From positions 1 to 32,060 of the forward strand of contig CAJUMB010000042.1 in NCBI GenBank assembly GCA_910587105.1: a stretch of DNA of 32,060 nt. The letters run 5' to 3'. The number at the start of each line of letters is the position of its first letter. The stretch's first letter is position 1. This DNA comes from an uncultured Lachnospiraceae bacterium (GTDB lineage: Bacteria > Bacillota > Clostridia > Lachnospirales > Lachnospiraceae). Positions 23,098-30,199 of the stretch are shown here, piece after piece. The notes under the pieces were generated by a model. That model did no database searches. It was not told the origin of the DNA and saw only the letters and a program-made list of their open reading frames with translations. The position numbers and the translations under genes are program-made.

Positions 23098-23963
23098 TGG
23101 GGAAAATTCTTGATTATCAATGCACTTACGACAATGCGGTGGGAATCAGCAGTGAGATTACCGAAAAACTGGACCTGACATTTCCAGACGCATATCTCCA
23201 TTGGGATACCATGGTGAAAATTGCCCTGGAGATAAAGAAGCAGGAAGGGGCCTCCTTTTGCGAGCTTCCCTTCTGCCATACTCTGGAGGCGGAGGCCATG
23301 GGCGGCATTGTGAATTTCGGCAATGCCATGGCAGGCCCCAGGGCAAAAGAATATATCTGCGAGACGCCGGATGAGGTGCTGGCTCTTCCAGAAATTGATT
23401 ATGAAAAAGGCCGGATTTTTGAGACGCTGAAGGCCTGTAAATATTTGAGGGAACAGGGAGAAAATGTCGCTTTGATGATTTCAGGGCCTTTCACAATTCT
23501 CAATGTGCTGATGGACGCTGGACTGGTATTCCGCTTTCTGAGAAAACAGCCGGAGAAGATGCAGCAGATTTTTGATAAATTTGCGGAGGAACTGCTGCGC
23601 TTTATCAAAAAAGCCCTGGAATACCAGGTAAATATCATCAGCTATGCAGATTCTTCCGGAGGTCTTAATATTTTAGGACCCAAAAACACACAATATGTGA
23701 TGGAACATTTTTCATATCCATTTTTGAAACGTGCCCAGGAGGCTGTGGAAGGAAAAGCACAGATTTTCCTGTGTCCCAAGACTTCCTATGCCCTGCTGGG
23801 GACGGATAAGATGATATGGGAAGAAATTCCGATTCCAGAGCCCATGAAATATGTGGACGGGGCACTGCTGGTGAAAGACCATGCGCCCATTGTGGGACAG
23901 ATGTGTATTAAAAATATCGATTATATGGTACAAAAGGAAATAAAAGCAGTAAAATTGGTTTAG
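23097..23963 (+). CDS. Divergent UroD-family protein 3, zinc His replaced by Phe
   Basis: Recognisable UroD fold (FCELPFCHTLEAEAMGG; MISGPFTILNVLMDAG; YADSSGGLNILGPKN) but shorter than its paralogs: 288 aa against 343-362. The expected His-x-Cys is Phe224-x-Cys226 (QIFLCPKTS), and the only cysteine near the place of the third ligand is Cys270 (GQMCIKN), 44 rather than about 75-80 residues later. The zinc site is therefore altered or lost. The N-terminal ~40 residues are reduced too. It may be a non-catalytic partner of methyltransferases 1 or 2, or an enzyme using a different metal site or thiol. TAATG overlap with RACo-like gene gives tight coupling, arguing that it is expressed and useful. 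Codon use looks like its neighbours. Confidence 0.8.
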   Translation: MGKILDYQCTYDNAVGISSEITEKLDLTFPDAYLHWDTMVKIALEIKKQEGASFCELPFCHTLEAEAMGGIVNFGNAMAGPRAKEYICETPDEVLALPEIDYEKGRIFETLKACKYLREQGENVALMISGPFTILNVLMDAGLVFRFLRKQPEKMQQIFDKFAEELLRFIKKALEYQVNIISYADSSGGLNILGPKNTQYVMEHFSYPFLKRAQEAVEGKAQIFLCPKTSYALLGTDKMIWEEIPIPEPMKYVDGALLVKDHAPIVGQMCIKNIDYMVQKEIKAVKLV

Positions 23964-24003
23964 AGCGTGTTTGAAAACTATTTGAAAATTCAGGAGGAAG
24001 TAA

Positions 24004-24621
24004 ATGATTCAGGTAAATGCAATAGGAGATGCCTGCCCCATTCCAGTAGTGAAGACAAAAAATGCAATCCGGGAGCTGGCAGGACCGGGGATTGTGGAGA
24101 CATTGGTTGACAATGAAATCGCTGTACAGAACCTTACAAAAATGGCCAATCAAAAGGGGTACGGCGTAAAGTCAGAAAAGCTGGGAGAAAACCAGTACAA
24201 AGTTGCCATGACCATAGGCGAAGGGGCAGAGATACCAGAGGAAAATGAGGAAGAAGCCTGCCTGGTACAGCCTGGACCAAGAAAGAAGAAAATTGTGGCA
24301 GTGATCTCGTCCTCAGAAATGGGCGGCGGCTCCGAAGAGCTGGGAAAGGCGCTGATGAAAGGATTTATCTATGCCCTGGGCCAGCAGGATGTTCTGCCGG
24401 AAACCATTTTATTCTATAATGGAGGAGCGGCCATGAGCTGCGAGGGCTCCCCGGCGCTGGAGGATTTAAAAAGCATGGAGGCACAGGGAGTGGAGATTCT
24501 CACCTGCGGCACCTGCCTTGATTTCTATCATCTGAAGGAAAAACTCCAGGTGGGAGAGGTCACCAATATGTATGTGATTGTGGAGAAGATGACTGGGGCG
24601 GATTTGATTGTGAAACCGTAG
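24004..24621 (+). CDS. yedF: Selenium metabolism protein YedF (TusA-like + DsrE-like)
   Basis: Two-domain protein known from orphan-selD and selenium gene neighbourhoods. The N-terminal TusA/SirA-like domain (residues 1-75) has Cys11 in DACPIPVVKTK, the CPxP motif that carries persulfide in TusA. The C-terminal DsrE-like domain begins near VVAVISSSEMGGGSEELG and has ILFYNGGAAMSCEGS and LTCGTCLDFYH, with cysteines that could accept S or Se. 205 aa, full length. AGGAGGAAG precedes the ATG. It lies between the methyltransferase and peptide-importer genes, not beside SelD. With the desulfurase, DUF3343 and SelD it makes four selenium-associated genes scattered through one cluster. Proposed role: relay of Se or S to a labile cofactor or to SelD (inference). 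Confidence 0.92.
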   Translation: MIQVNAIGDACPIPVVKTKNAIRELAGPGIVETLVDNEIAVQNLTKMANQKGYGVKSEKLGENQYKVAMTIGEGAEIPEENEEEACLVQPGPRKKKIVAVISSSEMGGGSEELGKALMKGFIYALGQQDVLPETILFYNGGAAMSCEGSPALEDLKSMEAQGVEILTCGTCLDFYHLKEKLQVGEVTNMYVIVEKMTGADLIVKP

Positions 24622-24667
24622 GTTTGTTTCAAAATATATTCGAAAATATAGATGGAGGACTGATAAC

Positions 24668-26308
24668 ATGAAAAAGAAATTAATCGGAATGATGCTGTGT
24701 GCCGCCATGGCGGCTTCCCTGCTGGCAGGCTGTGGAAGTTCAGGGAGTTCAGGAAGCGATACGGCAGGCCAGACGGAGGACTCTGCCGGACAAGAAGACA
24801 AAGAGGACGCCCAGGAGCAGACCAAAGATACTGGCGACGCAGGGGATGAAGAAAGCGGCAGTGATTCCCTGGTAATCCCTGTATCGGCCACGGTGACAAA
24901 TTTAAACCCCCTGCTGGAGTCTATGGCGGAAGGCGCTATGCAGCTGTCACCCTATGCAGACGAACTGTACTATGTAGATCAGGATGAGACAAGGTATTAT
25001 CTGGCAGAGAGCTGTGAGGTTTCCGAAGATGGATTGACTTATACATTGAAACTGAAAGACAATCTGAAGTGGCATGACGGAGAGGCCATCACTGCGGACG
25101 ACGTGATTTTTACCGCGGATTGTAATGTGAATACAGACAACGGGGCCGGTTATACCAACACAGTATTTATCGGAGAAGAACAGGTGAAATATGAAAAGGT
25201 AGATGACCTGACCGTGAATTTTACCATTCCACAGCCCTCAGCTTCCTATATGGCAGTTCTGGGCCACCTGCAGCTCATCCCTGCCCATGCTTTTGACGGG
25301 AATACAGATATTGCTTCTGCTGAGGCCAATCTGACAGATATCGGTTCCGGCCCCTATCAGTTATCCGAATTCCGAGACGGAGAGGCTCTGGTTCTTGAGA
25401 AATTTGAGGATTATTATGGGGATGCGCCGCAGATTGACAGCGTGGTATTCCAAGTGATTTCCGACCCCAGCGCACAGGAAGTGGCATTCAAAAACGGCGA
25501 GATTAATTTCCTGCCTGCAGCATCTGACGCCACAGCGAAAGAATTCAAAAGCGCTAAGGGCGCAGAGCTTCACCAGCTGGGTGAGGGCCGTGTGAAATAT
25601 CTGGCATGGAATAAATTCTGTGATACATGGAAAGACAAAGATGCTGTGAAAGCAGTCTTTGCTGCATTGAATCAGGAAGAGATCGTGGCGGGAGCTTACG
25701 GCGCGTCCATGGGCATTTTGGCAAATACCATTTTCAGCAACCAGAACCTGTTTTACGATGACAGCATCAAAGGTTATGAACAGGATGTGGATGCCGCGAA
25801 GGAATTGGCTGAGAAATCCGGTCTGGCAGGAAAAACCATTAAACTGCACTATAATACAGACCGGACTTATATGGAAGAAACGGCACTTATGATTCAGCAG
25901 CAGTTAAAAGAAATTAATGTGAATGTGGAACTGGAAGGGATTGACGCCAACGGCTTCTTTGATGTGGTGTTCACCGACCAGGCAGATTATGAACTGTATC
26001 TGAATGAATATGCGGCCATCGGCGACCCGGACTCTGTTGTGGCAGGTATGTATGACGGAACATGGGGCATCAATGTGGACACCAGCCAGGAGATTCTGGA
26101 CCTCTTCCAAAAGGGACGGGAAACAACAGATATGGATGAGCGCGGGGTGATTTACACAGAACTGCAGCAAAAAGCAGTGGACGAATATCTGGTATACCCC
26201 ATCGCCTATCCAAACTATTGTTTTGTCACCAGTGACAGCCTTCAGGGGGCAGAGCACTATACCACAACACCAGTATTTGAAGATTATACGAAACTTTCAT
26301 TTAAATGA
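24668..26308 (+). CDS. Dpp/Opp-type ABC importer, substrate-binding lipoprotein (SBP_bac_5)
   Basis: Solute-binding lipoprotein of the peptide/nickel importer family. Seen: signal peptide with lipobox LLAGC, acceptor Cys22, then an acidic, Gly/Ser/Asp/Glu-rich linker to about residue 75. The large domain has LAESCEVSEDGLTYTLKLKDNLKWHDGEAITADDVIFT, the family signature (given here in part), and the usual GSGPYQLSEFRDGEALVLEKFEDYYG segment style. 546 aa, normal. AUG follows TGGAGGA. It heads a complete five-gene importer. Members bind peptides, nickel chelates, haem, or glutathione; no nickel-binding signature was recognised. In this context it may import a peptide-like or thiol conjugate, but the ligand is not deducible. 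Confidence 0.9.
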   Translation: MKKKLIGMMLCAAMAASLLAGCGSSGSSGSDTAGQTEDSAGQEDKEDAQEQTKDTGDAGDEESGSDSLVIPVSATVTNLNPLLESMAEGAMQLSPYADELYYVDQDETRYYLAESCEVSEDGLTYTLKLKDNLKWHDGEAITADDVIFTADCNVNTDNGAGYTNTVFIGEEQVKYEKVDDLTVNFTIPQPSASYMAVLGHLQLIPAHAFDGNTDIASAEANLTDIGSGPYQLSEFRDGEALVLEKFEDYYGDAPQIDSVVFQVISDPSAQEVAFKNGEINFLPAASDATAKEFKSAKGAELHQLGEGRVKYLAWNKFCDTWKDKDAVKAVFAALNQEEIVAGAYGASMGILANTIFSNQNLFYDDSIKGYEQDVDAAKELAEKSGLAGKTIKLHYNTDRTYMEETALMIQQQLKEINVNVELEGIDANGFFDVVFTDQADYELYLNEYAAIGDPDSVVAGMYDGTWGINVDTSQEILDLFQKGRETTDMDERGVIYTELQQKAVDEYLVYPIAYPNYCFVTSDSLQGAEHYTTTPVFEDYTKLSFK

Positions 26309-26318
26309 TAGAAATTAT

Positions 26319-26361
26319 AGGGGCTGTCGGAAAATGGGATTTGCACATTCCGGCAGCCCCT
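26319..26361 (+). other. Strong intercistronic hairpin between binding-protein and permease genes
   Basis: 14-bp stem: AGGGGCTGTCGGAA (26319-26332) against TTCCGGCAGCCCCT (26348-26361), one G-U pair, 15-nt loop. No T-run follows, so it is not a complete intrinsic terminator. Such hairpins between binding-protein and permease genes (malE-malF is the classic case) slow 3' exonucleases and raise the ratio of binding protein to permease; that role is inferred here. Confidence 0.75.
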
Positions 26362-26380
26362 GCTGGATTGGAGCGTTAAG

Positions 26381-27361
26381 ATGAGTCATTTTATAGGAAA
26401 GCGTCTGGTTCAGATGGCTGTGGTATTCGTATTTGTGTCCATGTTTGCGTTTTCGATTATCTATTTTTCACCTGGGGACCCTCTGTATCTCTATACATCA
26501 CCTTCCGTATCTGTCTATAAGATGACAGATGAGCAGCTGGAGGATATGCGGGAGTCCCTGGGGCTTACCGGAAATGCGGCACAGCGCTACCTGAACTGGG
26601 CGGGAAAGATGCTTCATGGAGACTGGGGGCTGTCTGTCAGTAACCACCAGCCAGTGAAAAAGCAGATTATGGATAAACTTCCCAACACCATAGGGCTTAT
26701 GGGGGCGGCGCTTTTGTTGTCTGTTATCCTGGCCATTCCCCTGGGGCTTTTGGCAGGCTCCTATAAGAATAAATGGGTGGATAACATCATCAGCGGCATC
26801 TCGTATCTGGGCATCTCCCTTCCGGCCTTCTGGTTTGGGATTATGCTCATTATTGTGTTTTCTCTGAAATTGGGATGGTTCCCCAGTTCGGGCATGCGCA
26901 CCATCGGTGTAAATTCTGCCGCAGATGTGGTCCGCCACGGGGTCCTGCCGGTGATTGTGCTCAGTGTAAATAACACGGCGGTGTTTGTCCGGTATATCCG
27001 TTCTAATACCATAGAGCAGAGAGAAGAAGAATATGTGATGACCGCCATTTCCAAAGGAGTGCCTAAAATACAGGTGATGTACCGCCATGTGCTGAAGAAC
27101 TGCCTTCTTCCTATTATTACTATGGTGGGAATGAACTTCGGAACTTTGATTACCGGTTCTTTCATTGTGGAATCGGTGTTTGGCTGGCCGGGACTGGGAA
27201 CTTTGTGTATGGATGCCATTAACAGCCGGGATTATACCATGATTATGGGAATCACCATGCTGGCATGTATAGTACTTTTGATCGGGAATTTTCTGGCAGA
27301 TATTCTGTATGGATTTGCCGATCCCAGAATCAAACGGGGAGAGGAAAAGGAAAATGGATAG
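26381..27361 (+). CDS. Dpp/Opp-type ABC importer, permease B
   Basis: First permease of the peptide-type importer (DppB/OppB family). Opens MSHFIGKRLVQMAVVFVFVSM with an N-terminal membrane helix, then a ~60-residue external segment (YFSPGDPLYLY ... LSVSNHQPVKKQI), a block of four to five helices, and the coupling loop in EEEYVMTAISKGVPKIQVMYRHVLKNCLLPII. Also the family ending ILYGFADPRIK. 326 aa, normal length. It starts 20 bp after the strong hairpin and its stop overlaps the next permease gene by 8 nt. Works as heterodimer with permease C in the cytoplasmic membrane. Confidence 0.93.
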   Translation: MSHFIGKRLVQMAVVFVFVSMFAFSIIYFSPGDPLYLYTSPSVSVYKMTDEQLEDMRESLGLTGNAAQRYLNWAGKMLHGDWGLSVSNHQPVKKQIMDKLPNTIGLMGAALLLSVILAIPLGLLAGSYKNKWVDNIISGISYLGISLPAFWFGIMLIIVFSLKLGWFPSSGMRTIGVNSAADVVRHGVLPVIVLSVNNTAVFVRYIRSNTIEQREEEYVMTAISKGVPKIQVMYRHVLKNCLLPIITMVGMNFGTLITGSFIVESVFGWPGLGTLCMDAINSRDYTMIMGITMLACIVLLIGNFLADILYGFADPRIKRGEEKENG

Positions 27362-28187
27362 GAAAGTGATGAAAAAGGTATTCTTCTCCAATAAGATGAC
27401 AGTTCTGTGCACAGGACTTCTGCTGGCTGTTATGGCGGCTTCTCTGCTGGCGCCCCTGTCGCCTTACGACCCGGACGCAGTGAATGTGGCAGAGAAACTG
27501 CAGGGGATGAGCAGTAAGCATATCTTTGGCACGGACAGTCTGGGGCGGGATACCTTTACCAGGGCCCTGTATGGCGGGAGAGTATCTCTGCTGGTGGGAT
27601 TCGCAGCTATGTGTGTGGCGGTTTTTATCGGCACATTCATCGGGACAGTGAGCGGATATAAAGGCGGTAAAGTGGATAGTATCTGTATGCGGGTGGTGGA
27701 TGTATTTTTGTCCGTGCCCAGCCTGCTGTTTATTATTGTGGTGTATGCTTTCATGCCGAGAAATATGGTAACGCTGGTATTGATGCTGGCCTCATTCTCG
27801 TGGACGAAAGTGGCCAGAGTGGTGAGAGCACAGACACTGACACTAAAAGAGCGTGATTTTGTAACAGCTGCCAAGGCACTGGGGGTTGGGCAGAGCACTG
27901 TCATCTGGAGACATATCATCCCTAATCTGATGCCTCAGATTATTGTTGCCTCCAGCTTAAGCATTGCCAATGCCATTTTGGACGAGTCGGCATTGAGCTT
28001 TCTGGGCTATGGCATACAGCTTCCCATGGCATCCTGGGGGAGTATGCTGCAGAGCGCCCAGCAGTATATATTGTATAATCCCATTTGTGCGGTGATTCCC
28101 GGGTCGCTGATTTTGATTACTGTATTGTGTTTTAATGTGATGGGGGATATGCTTCAGCAGATTCTGGACCCCAAACTGGTGAAATAG
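27354..28187 (+). CDS. Dpp/Opp-type ABC importer, permease C
   Basis: Second permease (DppC/OppC family). Seen: N-terminal helix VLCTGLLLAVMAASLLAPL, the family motif HIFGTDSLGRDTFTRALYGGR (in part), helices from about residue 80, and the coupling loop KERDFVTAAKALGVGQSTVIWRHI. The conserved tail ALSFLGYGIQLPMASWGSML is present. 277 aa. The start at 27354 overlaps the end of permease B; GAGAGGAAAAGG is upstream, and ATG at 27369 is an alternative with AGGAAAG close by. Needs permease B and the two ATPases. Confidence 0.92.
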   Translation: MDRKVMKKVFFSNKMTVLCTGLLLAVMAASLLAPLSPYDPDAVNVAEKLQGMSSKHIFGTDSLGRDTFTRALYGGRVSLLVGFAAMCVAVFIGTFIGTVSGYKGGKVDSICMRVVDVFLSVPSLLFIIVVYAFMPRNMVTLVLMLASFSWTKVARVVRAQTLTLKERDFVTAAKALGVGQSTVIWRHIIPNLMPQIIVASSLSIANAILDESALSFLGYGIQLPMASWGSMLQSAQQYILYNPICAVIPGSLILITVLCFNVMGDMLQQILDPKLVK

Positions 28188-28216
28188 GATGACGGATTAC
28201 TTTGGAGGAAAAAGCG

Positions 28217-29191
28217 GTGGGTAACATATTACAAGTAGAAAATCTCTCTGTCACATACGGGACCCATACAGGGGAAATACAGGCAGTGAGAGATGTTTCC
28301 TTTACGATAGAAGAAGGGGCTGTCACTGCCATTGTGGGAGAGTCCGGCTGTGGAAAATCTGTCACGTCCAAATCCATTATGGGACTGATCCAGAAACCGG
28401 GAATGGTGGCAGGAGAAAGCAAAATTCTATTCCGGGGTGAAAACATATTAGCTTATACAAAGAAACAGTGGGATAGTTACCGGGGACAGAAATGTTCTAT
28501 GATTTTTCAGGATGCTCTGACTGCATTAAATCCCACCATGAACATTGGCAGGCAGGTCACGGAGAAAATCATGGCTCATGAAAAAATCAGCAGACAAAAG
28601 GCCTGGCAGGAGGGGATCCGCATGCTGAAGCTGGTGGGGATTCCCAATGCCCCCATGCGCATGAAACAATATCCCCATGAGTTTTCCGGGGGTATGCGCC
28701 AGAGGGTGATGATTGCCATTGCGCTGACGCTGAATCCCCAGCTTCTCATCGCCGATGAGCCCACCACGGCTCTTGACGTGACAGTGCAGGCGGATATTTT
28801 GGACATGATGAAGGGGATTCAGCAGGAGCATGGGATGACAGTCATTCTGATTACCCATGATCTGGGGATTGTGGCAGACTGTGCCCGGCATATTATCGTC
28901 ATGTATGCGGGAAAAGTGGTGGAGACAGGCAGCGCTGAGGATATTTTCTATCGCCCGGCCCATCCTTATACCAAGGCTCTGCTCTCGGCAGTGCCCAGGC
29001 TGGACCTGGAGCAGGGACATCTTGAGACCATTGAAGGAGCGCCGCCCAACATGGCCAATCCCCCCAAAGGGTGTCCTTTTGCTGACAGATGCCCCAGGCG
29101 GCTTCCTGTCTGCGGGAAGGAATTTCCCCAAAATACCAGATTAAGCGAAAGCCATCAGGTCTGCTGCTGGCTGCAAAGGGGGAGCGAATGA
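28217..29191 (+). CDS. Dpp/Opp-type ABC importer, ATPase D
   Basis: First ATPase of the peptide-type importer (DppD/OppD family). Seen: Walker A GESGCGKSVTSK, Q-loop MIFQDALTALNPTMNIG, signature FSGGMRQRVMIAIAL, Walker B LLIADEPTTALDV, switch ITHDLGIVADC, and the C-terminal oligopeptide-transporter extension with GCPFADRCPRRLPVC, a Cys-rich segment that in some members binds an Fe-S cluster. The start is probably GTG at 28217, since GGAGG (28204-28208) lies 8 nt upstream; a TTG at 28202 sits before that site. 324 aa. Overlaps the next gene at the stop codon. Confidence 0.93.
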   Translation: MGNILQVENLSVTYGTHTGEIQAVRDVSFTIEEGAVTAIVGESGCGKSVTSKSIMGLIQKPGMVAGESKILFRGENILAYTKKQWDSYRGQKCSMIFQDALTALNPTMNIGRQVTEKIMAHEKISRQKAWQEGIRMLKLVGIPNAPMRMKQYPHEFSGGMRQRVMIAIALTLNPQLLIADEPTTALDVTVQADILDMMKGIQQEHGMTVILITHDLGIVADCARHIIVMYAGKVVETGSAEDIFYRPAHPYTKALLSAVPRLDLEQGHLETIEGAPPNMANPPKGCPFADRCPRRLPVCGKEFPQNTRLSESHQVCCWLQRGSE

Positions 29192-30162
29192 TGAACCAGA
29201 CCGATTATCTATTGGAAGTCAAAGGACTGAAGAAATATTTCAAAGTGGGAGGAAGGAAAACGCTTAAGGCCGTAGACGGGGTATCCTTCTATATCCGAAA
29301 GGGAGAAACCCTGGGTGTGGTGGGAGAGTCTGGATGCGGAAAGACCACCTGCGGGCGCACCTGTCTGGGAATTTATGATAAGACAGACGGGCAGGTCTTA
29401 TACCGGGGAGCTGACGTTCATTGCCTGAGCCGGACAGAAAAACAAAAATTCACCAAACAGGCGCAGATTATCTTCCAGGACCCTTACGCATCCCTGGACC
29501 CGAAAATGAAAATTCAAAATATCATTGCGGAGGGAATCCGGGCCCATAAAATGGCCTCCGGCAGGGATGAGATTCAGGAGCGGGTAAGCTCTCTTCTGGA
29601 GACAGTGGGCCTTGACCCTGGGTATGGAAGCCGCTATGTACATGAATTTTCCGGCGGTCAGAGACAGCGCATAGGAATTGCCAGGGCTCTGGCTGTGGAA
29701 CCGGAATTCATCGTCTGTGACGAGCCTATTTCCGCTCTGGATGTTTCCATCCAGGCCCAGATTGTAAACCTGCTGGATAAACTTCAGGAAGAACGGGGGC
29801 TCACCTATCTGTTCATCGCCCACGATCTTTCCATGGTGAAATATATTTCCGACAGGGTCATGGTCATGTATCTAGGCAAAATTATGGAGATTACCACATC
29901 AAAAGCCCTTTACCACTCTCCCAGACATCCGTATACCAGGGCGCTTTTGTCAGCGATTCCCATTCCTGATCCCGCCATGGCAAAAAAGAAGGTGAGAATT
30001 CCCATGGAAGGGGAAATGCCCAGTCCGGTGAATCCGCCCAGAGGCTGCCGTTTTCAGAACAGATGTCCTTATGCGGAGGAAATCTGCAGGGAGGCGGAGC
30101 CTGCCCTGGAGGAGATAGAAAACGAACATTATGTTGCCTGCCACAGACGGATAGAGATATAA
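29191..30162 (+). CDS. Dpp/Opp-type ABC importer, ATPase F
   Basis: Second ATPase (DppF/OppF family). Seen: LLEVKGLKKYFKVGG opening, Walker A GESGCGKTTCGRT, Q-loop IIFQDPYASLDPKMKI, signature FSGGQRQRIGIARAL, Walker B FIVCDEPISALDV, IAHDLSMVKYI, and the C-terminal Cys-rich extension GCRFQNRCPYAEEIC. 323 aa. The start at 29191 (TGATG overlap with ATPase D) is 6 nt from AGGGGGAG; ATG 29188 is an equally readable alternative that adds one Met. It forms the nucleotide-binding heterodimer with ATPase D. The selD gene follows after 37 bp, with no terminator between. Confidence 0.93.
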   Translation: MNQTDYLLEVKGLKKYFKVGGRKTLKAVDGVSFYIRKGETLGVVGESGCGKTTCGRTCLGIYDKTDGQVLYRGADVHCLSRTEKQKFTKQAQIIFQDPYASLDPKMKIQNIIAEGIRAHKMASGRDEIQERVSSLLETVGLDPGYGSRYVHEFSGGQRQRIGIARALAVEPEFIVCDEPISALDVSIQAQIVNLLDKLQEERGLTYLFIAHDLSMVKYISDRVMVMYLGKIMEITTSKALYHSPRHPYTRALLSAIPIPDPAMAKKKVRIPMEGEMPSPVNPPRGCRFQNRCPYAEEICREAEPALEEIENEHYVACHRRIEI

Positions 30163-30199
30163 TGGCTATAAAGAATCAAAGAGAAAGGTGGAGATAATT

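Noticed and set aside
17163..23963. Haem biosynthesis uroporphyrinogen decarboxylase (hemE)
   Set aside because: Two of the three have the His-x-Cys...Cys zinc motif of methyltransferases, and they flank a corrinoid protein and RACo with no other haem genes.
23964..24667. Similar TTTGAAAA / TTCAAAAT patches before yedF and the Dpp lipoprotein gene
   Set aside because: Short AT-rich similarity between two intergenic gaps, too weak and imperfect to call an operator or repeat.
26319..26361. Intrinsic terminator splitting the cluster
   Set aside because: Strong stem but followed by TGCTGG, not a T-run; the importer genes on both sides belong together.
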